A stretch of DNA of 64,000 nucleotides. Origin: Bettongia penicillata ogilbyi (Eukaryota; Chordata; Mammalia; Diprotodontia; Potoroidae). The position numbers were made by a program, and so were the translations under genes. This document shows positions 36,001 to 44,787 of the stretch, piece after piece (the first letter of the stretch is position 1; each line of letters starts with the position of its first letter). The stretch is from contig JAJHZJ010000028.1 of NCBI GenBank assembly GCA_023548195.1, forward strand, positions 1,816,001-1,880,000, given 5' to 3'. Below the pieces are notes generated by a model. That model made no database searches, was not told the origin of the DNA, and worked only from the letters and a program-made list of their open reading frames with translations.

Positions 36001-36782
36001 TAAGAGTCAAGGTCCTGAGATGAGGGGGAGGGGCATGACATAGTGAGGGAGAGTATCAAAGACCTGAGGGGAGACAGAAGGTTTAGTAAAACTTCTATGG
36101 GTAGTGAGACAGGCATGGAAGACATGACTCTTTGCTGATTATTTAGACTTAAGAAAATGATGGAGAAAATGATAATAATTCAGATTAAGCTTAAAAGTGG
36201 GTCATGGGTACAGGTTGTTGGTTTTTTCTTCCAGAGAGTTGGTTGTTAAACACTTACCAGCACACCCCTGAACTGAGGTCATGTGACATCACATCAGACC
36301 CACTGCTCTTTCCACTACACCACAGCAGCCTACGTTGGAAACACAGTCAGACATTGCAGCAGGAGGAACCCTTCAGAAGTGCTGATGGTGACTGTGAAGA
36401 CCTTTGGACATTTAATTCTTTCCATCCTATTGGAAGCGATAATCTTGCTCCTTTTACGACTACTTCAGAAAGAGTCTGGATGTTTCATTTTGACCTGAGG
36501 GATGCCCCATAAGGATATCCTAGCTGCTTGAGTTCCCCATACATGCAGTGGAAATGAATCAGGACTTTTGAACTGTTGAGCAATTTGTGATTAAAAGAAT
36601 AATTTAGTTTCAGATGGAGCAGTGGGTTTTTGTGGTGGGCTCTTTTCCTGCCACTGCTGTTGTGGTTTTACTGTCTACCTGAGTGTTCTAAGATGCTTGA
36701 CAATATTTACCAAATTAGTTTCAAGCATGAATTAGTTTCTCTTTCCCATACTACTCCACACAGCATATCTAGCTGTTTACAG

Positions 36783-36783
<1 letters not shown>
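36001..36783. other. Unassigned sequence with two overlapping frames
   Basis: Plus-strand frames at 36204-36512 (102 codons) and 36283-36498 (71 codons) overlap. The second ends in a Leu/Ile-rich stretch (LILSILLEAIILLLLRLL) that could span a membrane. The region includes a short reversed SINE piece near 36298-36325. No family recognised. Confidence 0.35.
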
Positions 36784-36824
<41 letters not shown>

Positions 36825-36831
36825 CACACTC
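36784..36831. repeat. (CA)n microsatellite
   Basis: About 24 CA units with a few CT interruptions at the 3' end. Confidence 0.98.
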
Positions 36832-36849
36832 CCCAAACCCTGCTATAAG

Positions 36850-37075
36850 TCAATTTAGTACAAGAAGAATTTACCAAATGCCTACTGTGTGCCAAGAATT
36901 ATCCTAGGCACTGGAGATTCTAAGGAAAACAAAACATTTCTACTCTGAAAGAGTCTGCATCCTATTGAGGGAAAGCAGTATGTTCTCAAATTAAGTAAAT
37001 GCAAAGGAATTTTAGAGTGAGACTCTGGAAGCTTGGGGTAGAGACATAAGGGTAGCATTTTAGGGGATACTTGAA
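36850..37075 (+). repeat. 5' fragment of the old 1.1-1.6 kb repeat family
   Basis: 'ctactgtgtgccaagaat', 'atcctaggcactggagat' and 'gagtctgcatcctattgagg'. Confidence 0.6.
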
Positions 37076-37254
37076 GTGACTAATAATAATAAGTATCAAC
37101 AATAACATTTAGAAAGCAATTTAAAATTTCCAAAGCACTTTTTCTTTACAATAGCCCCATGAGGTGGTAAGTGCAAGTTTTGCTATCTTTTTTCATGTTT
37201 ATTTTGTATATTTTGCATATATATATTTATTTTATATATATCTGTATGTCTATG

Positions 37255-37381
37255 TCATATATCCCCCATTAGAACGAAAGCTTCTTGAATTCAAGAACTT
37301 TTATTTCTGTCTTTGTATCCTTGATGCCTAGGACAATGTGCAGTATATAGCAGGTGCTTAATACATGTTTATTGACTGTAG
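37255..37381 (+). mobile_element. L2 LINE 3' end nested in MIR
   Basis: 'gcttcttgaattcaagaac', 'tttgtatccttgatgcctag' and 'caggtgcttaatacatg', ending 'tttattgactg'. Confidence 0.75.
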
Positions 37382-37433
37382 AAACTCAAAGAGCTTCAAA
37401 CTCAAAGAGTGATTTTCCTTTGGACAAACAACT

Positions 37434-37443
37434 AGTAAGTGTG
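37434..37443. repeat. Target-site duplication, left copy
   Basis: AGTAAGTGTG flanks the SINE at 37444-37760; the right copy at 37761-37770 is identical. Confidence 0.85.
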
Positions 37444-37760
37444 AGGGCAGCTAAGTGGTGCAGTGGATAGAGCACCAGGGCAAGAGTCAGGAGGACATGA
37501 GTTCAAATCTCACCTCAGACACTTGACACTCGCTAGGTGTATGATCTTGGGCAAGTCACTTAACCCCAATTGCCTCATTCTGGGTCATCTCCAGTCATCT
37601 TGATGAATATTTGATTATTGGATTCAGATGGCTCTGGACGAGAAGTGAGGCTGGTGACCGGCATAGCCCTCCCTCACTCAAAAACAAAAGTCAAGTGCAA
37701 GTCATGTCATCCTTTCTCTGATGGCATGGTCTTCTTAGGCAATGAAAGATGAACACACAC
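37444..37760 (+). mobile_element. Full-length marsupial tRNA-headed SINE (WSINE type)
   Basis: The head 'agggcagctaagtggtgc' is followed by 'gagttcaaatctcacctc', 'gggcaagtcacttaacccc' and a long 3' region with 'cagatggctctggac', 'gaggctggtgaccggc', 'gcatggtcttcttagg' and 'gatgaacacacac'. Perfect 10-bp target-site duplications lie on both sides. The tRNA-like head normally carries an RNA polymerase III promoter; box B-like sequence is 'gagttcaaatc'. Confidence 0.9.
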
Positions 37761-37770
37761 AGTAAGTGTG
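37761..37770. repeat. Target-site duplication, right copy
   Basis: Identical to 37434-37443. Confidence 0.85.
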
Positions 37771-38084
37771 TAGGCATCCCTATATCAGAGTCAATGTAAC
37801 CTAGGTGATTTGCTTTCTGTAGTGAAAACATATTAAATTAAGGGGTATATAGCGGTGATGATAAGAATACTACTTCAAAAAATAGTATTCAAAAACTAGT
37901 ATCCATCAGAGAGGATATTCCCTCCATTGATGCAGATTGCAACTCTTAGTAGACAGTCTTCATGATGTACTGTATCACCCCTTATCACCAAATCACCTAT
38001 TAGTGACCAATTTGCCTTCAAAAATAATAATGTTGATGACAATGATACATAATGTTAATAACTTATTGATGTAGTAATTTTCAA

Positions 38085-38350
38085 TTACAAAACACTTTCA
38101 CTTAGATTCTCTCATTTAATCCCAGCAGAATGTAAGTTCCTTGAGATATGGCAGAAAATGTCTCACTACTGTCATTATTTCCTAGTGCCTGGCATACAGT
38201 AAATGTTTAACTGATTTATATTGAATTATGATCCTTGCAAATATTATCATTTTACATATGAAGAAACTGAGACAGTTGACCAGGCTCAAATTCTATTAAG
38301 TAGTGGGTTGGGACCCAGACCATGATCTTCTGACTTTAAGTGCTCTAGAG
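38085..38350 (-). mobile_element. MIR-type SINE, antisense, split by an L2 3' end
   Basis: The reversed MIR body 'gattctctcatttaatcc' at 38104 resumes at about 38228 with 'atccttgcaaatattatc' and 'gaagaaactgagacag'. The 110 bp between are L2. Confidence 0.7.
38117..38226 (+). mobile_element. L2 LINE 3' end nested in MIR
   Basis: 'gtaagttccttgagatatgg', 'tagtgcctggcatacag' and 'taaatgtttaactg'. Confidence 0.75.
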
Positions 38351-39060
38351 TAGATCAAGAGAATCACTGTAGAGACCTCATCTATCTTTCAGCATGGTTT
38401 CTATTCTAAAAAGAGCAACTCGGGAAAAGTTCGGATTGTCATGCTGGAAATGATTTCTCAGCACAGCTGACTGAAATCAACTATAAAACCAGGCAACCCC
38501 AAAGGGGTGTACTAATATAGATGCAGGCTAACACTTAACTGGAAACGACTAGCTTCGTTAGACGCACATGCCAACAGAGCTGCCAGCCAGCACACCCCCA
38601 AGAAACTGGGAAGTTTCTTTGAAGGATACAGGGCATGCCTTCAGGACAGCAAAGCTAATTGGGAGAAAATAAATGAAAAGAGAGGACAGGAAAAGGAAAC
38701 TGAAAAGAAATGGTGCCAAGAAGACTCTTAGACACTGTCAAATGACCCACATATGCTACTGCTTTTTTATTTTTAGAAGCAGCTTGGACACTCTTTTAAA
38801 ATTCAGTCTTTTTGTTATAATTCTCAATCTCATTTATCCCATATAGTTAACCAGCTGTCCAACCAGGCCATCTCATCATCTGCCCTTCTCCACCTGAACC
38901 AGAGTTTTCCACACCCAAACCAGAGGTGTGGATCTTCATATCAAGGTCTTCCGGTTTTTAATGCCACAGTCCCTAGAAAAGTGTTGACTTTTCTACCTTT
39001 AACCTGGAGCTCCTCCCTTGGGGTTTGACACCTTTGATTGGTGATTAAGTGAGCCTAACC
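38351..39060. other. Unassigned, repeat-poor sequence
   Basis: No repeat recognised over about 700 bp. Contains CpG-bearing segments near 38545-38565. No coding signal recognised. Confidence 0.4.
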
Positions 39061-39069
39061 TACCTCTCT

Positions 39070-39185
39070 CCATTACTTGTGTAGCTCCTTGAGGGCAGGG
39101 ACTGATCTCTTTTTTAATCTTTGTATCACCAGTTCTTAACACAATACCTAGCCTTTAGTGACTACTTAATAATGCGTTTTTCATT
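39070..39185 (+). mobile_element. L2 LINE 3' end
   Basis: 'gctccttgagggcagggac', 'tttgtatcaccagttcttaa' and 'gactacttaataatgc'. Confidence 0.8.
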
Positions 39186-39214
39186 TATTCACTGTCTTGA
39201 GCTCATCCAGGCAT

Positions 39215-39395
39215 CATTGTGTAGTGGAGAGACCTGAAGACTAAAAGTGAAAAGGACTGGATTTCTAGCCCCAGGTCTGCTGGAAACTAGTTTGAGATTT
39301 TAAGTAAATCACTCCTCCTCTGTAGAATATGTAAGTCAGACTGGGTGGTCCCAAAGGTCTCTTCTAGCTCTAACATTGTATGGTTGTAATTAGGC
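39215..39395 (+). mobile_element. MIR-type SINE, sense, decayed
   Basis: 'cattgtgtagtggagag', 'ggtctgctggaaactag' and 'ggtctcttctagctctaac'. Confidence 0.6.
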
Positions 39396-39734
39396 CCAGG
39401 CCTATTCAAAGTGAGTATCTAAACTAATCTTGAAAATTAAGAATGAAGTCAAACAAGCTTGAGTTCTAGATGGCTGATTCTCACTTCCTACAGAAAAATA
39501 GAGATGATTTCCAGATTTGGAGATTAATTTTCCTTTGAGTAGTTTCATTATGCTAGGTTTATTAAACACCCTTCCAACTCCAAAGACCCAGTTTGCCATC
39601 TGGGCTGGGGCAAAGAACAGAGCCCCATATCTGATGCTTCTCTGCAGTAAAATGCTGTTAAAGCTAAGCCAATTGGCCCCATTTCAGTTGGCCCATTTAT
39701 CTACTTCTAGTTTCTATACAATGTGGTGACCAGA

Positions 39735-40080
39735 GTTATTGTAAGAACTAATTAATTCAGTGTTAATGAATTCCTTTTAATTGTGTACAAGCTATTACAC
39801 AACCTAGCTTTTGGCCATTTTAAGGAGTTGCTAGTTCCTTTTATTCAAGGTCTGATGCAGGCCAAGGCCTCTTGCTTGCGGCTCTTACTTTTGAGGAACC
39901 CACCTTTGTGCCATATTGAACAGCTCCAATCAATGTACAATCTTACTACAGCATATTGAATGTATTACCCCATGTGCACTTAATGAGTCAAAAAATAATA
40001 GATTCATTTTTTTCCATTCTCAAATCATTGCACTTTATTAATTCCTTGGTCACAAAGGTTGCTTATTTTTCCAATTTGTA
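39735..40080. other. Repeat-free AT-rich block, candidate conserved non-coding element
   Basis: Several TAAT/ATTA cores (for example 'aactaattaattcag' near 39748, 'tttaattgtg' near 39777) with no repeat motifs. It directly precedes the candidate exon at 40129-40334. Conservation is not tested. Confidence 0.3.
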
Positions 40081-40128
40081 ATGTTTAGTCATTATTTTCC
40101 AGTTATCCCATAACTGCTTGCTTTTCAG

Positions 40129-40334
40129 GACTCCACTGAAGTCATTCTGCCTCACATTACCTCTGAGAAGTCATTTTGGAAGAAGAGATCCATGGAGAAT
40201 GTAGATAAAGGTCTCCCTGTTTTAACATATGCTTCTATTGTATATAGCCGTGGAAAGTTGGAGAGAGACATAATGCTTTTTGTCGGCTGTATGGAATGCC
40301 ACCCATGGAACATTACAAAGTGTTTACACAACAG
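40129..40334 (+). other. Candidate spliced exon of 206 bp, unrecognised
   Basis: A pyrimidine-rich stretch ending 'cttgcttttcag' precedes position 40129, and 'CAACAG|gtgagagg' gives a strong donor at 40334/40335. Between them one frame, starting with GAC at 40129, is open for 68 codons plus two bases (phase 0 in, phase 2 out). It starts DSTEVILPHITSEK and ends near HPWNITKCLHN. The frame meets a stop (TGA) just past the donor and a TAA upstream of the acceptor, so its limits coincide with the splice sites. No repeat is visible. The encoded stretch resembles no family I recognise. Chance is a real alternative: 70-codon open stretches are not rare in 64 kb. Confidence 0.3.
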
Positions 40335-40484
40335 GTGAGAGGAAGTCTGGGTGAAAGGTGTGTTTGTGTATATATGTGTGTGCTTGTTTTCTAATGTCTA
40401 TCAGGTTGATTTAAAGTATGAATAAGATAAATGAGTCAGATAAATTCCCCATAAGAAGGTTTAGAAAAATAAAATTCTCCTAGA

Positions 40485-40640
40485 ATTTTAGCACCTGAAT
40501 GGAATTTAAAGGTCATCTAGTGCAGTCTCCTCATTTTCCCGATCACGAAACCAAGACCCATCAAGATAATGTGACTTGACCCAGATGTAGCCACCAATAG
40601 TAGTAGAGGCAGGACTGGGCCTGTATCTTGATAATTGTGT
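40485..40640 (-). mobile_element. MIR-type SINE, antisense, decayed
   Basis: 'gaatttaaaggtcatctagt', 'cctcattttcccgatcac' and 'agtagaggcaggactggg'. Confidence 0.55.
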
Positions 40641-41395
40641 TTTGATTTGCCCCCTCCATTCCCTCCTGCCATCTTTTAATTTGTTGTGGGCTTAGGTATT
40701 TTGTTTTTCGGGTTGTTTGCCAACTTAAACTGAACTTAAAGGAAGAATAAGCTATGCTTGATATCTCATGAATACAATATTTATAAGGTACTAGAGAGGT
40801 TATATGACCCCTTTATTCTACTGGATTCTCTTCATCCTGCACAATTGCAAGACACTGACCATGACTTTTAGTTTTTTTCTGTCAGTAATAGTTCCCATAA
40901 ATTCATGCATAAAGTATTATTTAGAGATGATAGTCTGAGAGAGTCCAAGGGATAATTTAAGTAATATAGGTCAGACAACCATAAGAAAAAAATATAGACA
41001 AATAATAGTCCAGCTGATGCTTCTCTCCATTCTTGACTTAGCTACTTAGTAGCTAGCTTCAGAATGCAGAAAAGGAATTATTTCAGACCTCTGTTACTAT
41101 CTATTACCTATGATTCTGGACCATTTGGAGATAAAGGCAAAGGTTTTATTCTAAAAGTGGATATCCCTTCCTTCCAAAAAAAGTCACTCTTGTCTAGATT
41201 CAACTTGGCAACAAAGAGATTATATTTCTTCTTGAAGATCTGGCCTACCATTAGAGGCAAGCTATTCCCATTTTAGCCAAGTAGTTTGTAATTTTTATTA
41301 CATTACATATTTAATATTATTTACAATATATATTAACTCATAGTTTGGGCCCTTAATGTCAAGAAATTTTTTCACAATGTTGTGGCAAGGAAAAA
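40641..41395. other. Unassigned sequence
   Basis: No repeat or gene recognised. The 70-codon plus-strand frame at 41064-41276 has no supporting signal. Confidence 0.45.
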
Positions 41396-41399
41396 CCAT

Positions 41400-41510
41400 T
41401 GTAAATCTCAAGGTTCTTGATGGCAGAAATAATTCCATGTTTTGTCTTTGTATTTCTAGTGCCTAGCACTGTAATTGACACAAAATATACTTGTTGAATG
41501 GTTGAGAGGT
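41400..41510 (+). mobile_element. L2 LINE 3' end
   Basis: 'aggttcttgatggcag', 'tttgtatttctagtgcctag' and 'tatacttgttgaatgg'. Confidence 0.75.
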
Positions 41511-41554
41511 AGAAATATAATCTTTAAGTTATTAGTACAAGAGGTAGCATGTCA

Positions 41555-42630
41555 GTCAACTAGCATCTCTTAAGCGCCATCATGGTGCCCAGCACTTTTT
41601 CAAGGTTTGGAGATACAAAGAAAAACAGACAATGTTCCCTGCCCCCAAGGACTTGACAATCAAATGGGAGAGACAACATACAAGATATATGAGGGGTGGT
41701 CTCAGAATGAAGGCAGTAAGATTAAGAATACCTTTCTGAAAAGGTGAGACTAGTTGACACATAAAGGAAGCTAGGGAAGCCAGGTGATGGAGATGTGGAG
41801 GGAGAGAGGTCCAGGCAAAGGGGAGAATAGCCAGAAACCTCTCAGAGTCAGGAGATGTAGTGTCTTGTGTGAGGAAAAAAAGGAAGGCTGAATCACAAAG
41901 AATATGCAAGGGAGTAAGGTATAAGAACCCTAGGAAAGCAGGAAGAGGCAGGATTATGACCTTTAAAAGCCAAACATTATTTCTGACTATACAAGTAATA
42001 GGGAGCCACTAGAGTTTATTGTATGAGGAGAAGGGAGCAATGTGATTGGACCTACACTTTAGAAAGATCAATTTGTCAGCTGAGTGGAGGAGAGTTTGGA
42101 GTGGAGAGAGACTTGAGGCAGGGAGACCAACCGGTAGGCCTTGCAATAATCCAGGCTTGAAGTGATGTAGGGTGGTGGCAATGTCAGAAGAAAGAAGGGA
42201 ACATATACAAGAGATGTAACAGATAGAAATGTCAAGATAATCACTATTTGGATATTGATATTTTTCTCACGAGAAATAGAGGAGTTGGGGATGATATATA
42301 GGTTGCAAGCCTGGCTGACTGGGAGGATGGTGATACCCTCAAGAGTAATAGGGAAGTTAGGAAGAGGGGGAAGGTTCAGGGGAAAATATAATTAGTTCAG
42401 TTTTTGAGATATTGAGTTTATGATATGGATGGGAAATCCAATTCATGGTATCTCTAAAAGGCAGTTGGAGATAGTAGACTGGAGGTTAGGAGAAAGGTTA
42501 GAACTAGTCTAATAGATTAGAAAGTCATCTGCATAGAGATGATAGTTGTAAACCCTAGGACTTGATGAGCTCACCAAGTGAAATAGTATAGAGAGGGAAG
42601 AGAAGAAGACCAGACCAGAGTCCTGGGGGA
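41555..42630 (+). repeat. Old interspersed repeat of about 1.1-1.6 kb, copy C
   Basis: Best preserved of the three copies: 'catggtgcccagcac', 'ccccaaggacttgac', 'gtcaggagatgtagtgtc', 'gggagccactagagttta', 'gcaataatccaggcttg', 'gactgggaggatggtg', 'atctgcatagagatgatag' and 'gtcctgggggaccctc'. The minus-strand 109-codon frame (41580-41909) is an artefact. Confidence 0.7.
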
Positions 42631-42639
42631 CCCTCATGA

Positions 42640-42790
42640 CAGAGTGAATAAACTGTTGGCCTTTGAGTCAAGAATGTATGGGCTTAAGTCATGTCTCTAG
42701 TATACTATTAGCTCAGGGATCCTGAGTAATTGTTAACATCTCAGTGCCCCAGACAACTTGCTAAACCTAAATTACAGATGAATTTACCTT
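42640..42790 (+). mobile_element. MIR-type SINE, sense, decayed
   Basis: 'ggcctttgagtcaagaatg', 'gcttaagtcatgtctc' and 'cagtgccccagacaac'. Confidence 0.55.
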
Positions 42791-42857
42791 AGAGCTCCGT
42801 ATGCTGATGAAATCACAAGTCTGGACCAGCAACAAAACTGGTTGCAATATTAATTGC

Positions 42858-42872
42858 TGATATTTCATGACC
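42858..42872. repeat. Target-site duplication, left copy (15 bp)
   Basis: TGATATTTCATGACC directly precedes the L1-derived element; an identical copy follows it at 45858-45872. Confidence 0.97.
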
Positions 42873-43683
42873 GGGGGGCGGAGCCAAGATGGCGGAGTAG
42901 AAGGACGCACATTTACAAGCTCCGAGCCCACAACCCATGGAATTGAGGTAAAAGGAGATCCCCATAAATTCTGAATCTCTGCAGGGGGTGCATAAACATA
43001 GGGGAAGAGATTTCCGTTCCACTGAACCCTGGAGAGCCGTCCCCGGGGTCCATCACACTCCGGAAAGCGGACCCCACCCCCACCCCTGGCCAGGGCCCCA
43101 GAGAAGCTGACCCGAGCAGGCTTCAGAGAGGAAAGCTACGGGGGAAGCTCTGGCAGCTGGGAAAGTCCCTCCACCCACAGAAGCTACAGGTCAGTAAGAA
43201 AGAAGGCTGCACTAGGGGAGGGGAGCGGAGCGTCTCCGTGACTCGGGCCCCCTCGGGAGGAAGCGGAGGAGGCAGAGGCGTGGGCGGGCGGCTGAGGCGG
43301 CAGCGGCCCGGGACTCAGGAATCCCCCAGCAGCAGGTAGGATCTTCAATACTGAAGGTCTTTCCAACCTGAGGGAGCTGAGCTGGGGAGACGGCCCTGCC
43401 CCCACCCTGCTCTACTGCTGAACGCCTCTGAATAAAACCCCCAAGGGAGCTGAACATAGGAGGCGGGGGTCCCCCACCCCACCCCCACCCGCTCCGTTCC
43501 TGAAAGTCTCTGCAGAAAGCCCCTGAGGGACCGAACTTAGGAGGCGGCCCTGCCCCCACCCCTGCACCAGAACTAAAGCTTGCCTCCGGAAAGCGCATTT
43601 GAATCTCAGAGGCCAAGCACTAGCTGGGCGGATCCAAGCGGAGGTGGAAAGGAATCTCAGAAGTCAAGTAACTGGCTGGGAAA
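42873..43683 (+). promoter_or_regulatory. CpG-rich 5' UTR and internal promoter of the ORF1-only element
   Basis: It begins GGGGCGGAGCCAAGATGGCG, very like the 5' end of human L1, which starts with a YY1-bound sequence. CpG is frequent (for example around 43228-43312), in contrast to the CpG-poor surroundings. Retention of CpG implies a fairly recent insertion or weak methylation. Long minus-strand frames at 43184-43616 are GC-rich artefacts. Confidence 0.85.
42884..42895 (+). promoter_or_regulatory. YY1-like motif at the element's 5' end
   Basis: CCAAGATGGCGG matches the YY1 core CAAGATGGCGG. It sits 12 bp from the first base, where YY1 positions the start of transcription in human L1. Confidence 0.7.
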
Positions 43684-44787
43684 ATGCCTAGAAAGGGGAA
43701 GAAAAATAAGACTTTAGAGAGTTTTTTCCAACAAATGCAAATGATCCCGACCTTCGGATCTGACAAAGATGAGGAGGTATTCTTGCCATCAGGGAAAGAC
43801 GTGGAGGGCGAGGCCTCAGTACCCCAGACACCCCAGGGGGGTGTTGGGTGGGCTCAGGCCTTGGAAGAGCTTAAAAAGGATTTTGAAAAGCAAGTTAGAC
43901 AGGTGGAGGAAAGACTGGGAAGAGAAATGACAAAGATGCAAGAAGAGTATGAAAAAAAGGTCAATATCTTGGTAAAGGAGACCCAAAAAAATGCTGAGGA
44001 AATTAACACCTTGAAAAATAGGCTCACTCAATTGGCAAAAGAGGTTCAAAAAGCCAATGAGGAGAAGAATGCATTCAAAAGCAGAATGAGCCAAATGGAA
44101 AAAGAGGCTCAAAAGCTCACTGAATTTAATAGTTCTCTCAAAATTAGAATGGAACAGATGGACTCTAATGACTTTATGAGAAACCAAGAAATCACCAAAC
44201 AAAACCAAAAGAACGAAAAAATGGAAGAGAATGTGAAATATCTCATGGGAAAAACAACTGACCTGGAAAATAGATCAAGGAGAGACAATTTAAAAATTAT
44301 GGGACTACCTGAAAGCCATGATCAAAAAGAGAGCCTAGACATCGTCTTGCATGAAATTATCAAGGAAAATTGCCCTGATATTCTAGGACCAGAGGGCAAA
44401 ATAAGTATTGAAAGAATCCATCGATCACCACCTGAAAGAGATCCAAAAAGAGAAACTCCTAGGAACATTGTGGCCAAATTCCAGAACTCCCAGCTCAAGG
44501 AAAAAATCTTGCAAGCAGCTAGAAAGAAACAATTCCAGTACTGTGGAAATACAATCAGGATAACTCAAGATCTAGCAGCTTCTACATTAAGGGATCGAAG
44601 GGCGTGGAATAGGATATTCCAGAAGGCAAAGGAACTAGGACTCAAACCAAGAATCACCTACCCAGCTAAACTGAGTATAATACTTCAAGGGAAAATATGG
44701 TCTTTCAATGAAACAGAGGACTTTCAATCATTCTTAATGAAAAGACCAGAGCTGAAAAGAAAATTTGACTTTCAAACACAAGAATGA
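43684..44787 (+). CDS. L1-type ORF1 protein, intact, 367 residues
   Basis: ORF1p is the RNA-binding, nucleic-acid-chaperone protein of L1 elements. It forms trimers and packages element RNA in cytoplasmic particles. Residues 1-55 are a basic then acidic head. About 56-195 is a Lys/Glu/Gln-rich heptad region (coiled coil) with LEELKKDFEKQ at 60-70. The RRM starts near LENRSRRDNLKIMGLPE (194-210) and contains TPRNIVAKF (258-266). The C-terminal domain covers about 268-367 with IRITQDLA (291-298) and RITYPAKLS (323-331). Length and order match mammalian ORF1p. ATG at 43684 follows a purine at -3, and no upstream in-frame ATG was seen; the stop is TGA. The frame has no break, unlike every other ORF1 here. 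No ORF2 follows, so any movement would need L1 enzymes in trans. Confidence 0.93.
   Translation: MPRKGKKNKTLESFFQQMQMIPTFGSDKDEEVFLPSGKDVEGEASVPQTPQGGVGWAQALEELKKDFEKQVRQVEERLGREMTKMQEEYEKKVNILVKETQKNAEEINTLKNRLTQLAKEVQKANEEKNAFKSRMSQMEKEAQKLTEFNSSLKIRMEQMDSNDFMRNQEITKQNQKNEKMEENVKYLMGKTTDLENRSRRDNLKIMGLPESHDQKESLDIVLHEIIKENCPDILGPEGKISIERIHRSPPERDPKRETPRNIVAKFQNSQLKEKILQAARKKQFQYCGNTIRITQDLAASTLRDRRAWNRIFQKAKELGLKPRITYPAKLSIILQGKIWSFNETEDFQSFLMKRPELKRKFDFQTQE

Larger units (their letters stand above)
37085..37800 (-). mobile_element. MIR-type SINE, antisense, split by two later insertions
   Basis: Reversed MIR pieces lie at 37085-37200 ('ccaaagcactttttcttta', 'ccatgaggtggtaagtg'), 37382-37443 ('caactagtaagtgtg') and from 37761 on. 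Between them are an L2 3' end (about 37255-37381) and a younger SINE (37444-37760). The order of nesting gives relative ages: MIR, then L2, then SINE. Confidence 0.7.

Noticed and set aside
37444..37560. tRNA gene
   Set aside because: The tRNA-like sequence is the head of a SINE with target-site duplications and cannot fold as a complete tRNA.
43184..43616. Minus-strand frames of 73 and 134 codons rich in Gly, Pro and Ala
   Set aside because: They are antisense to the GC-rich 5' UTR of the ORF1-only element; high GC suppresses stop codons.
43816..44208. 130-codon minus-strand frame
   Set aside because: It is antisense to the coiled-coil part of the intact ORF1, whose Lys/Glu codons read backwards as Phe/Leu/Ser without stops.
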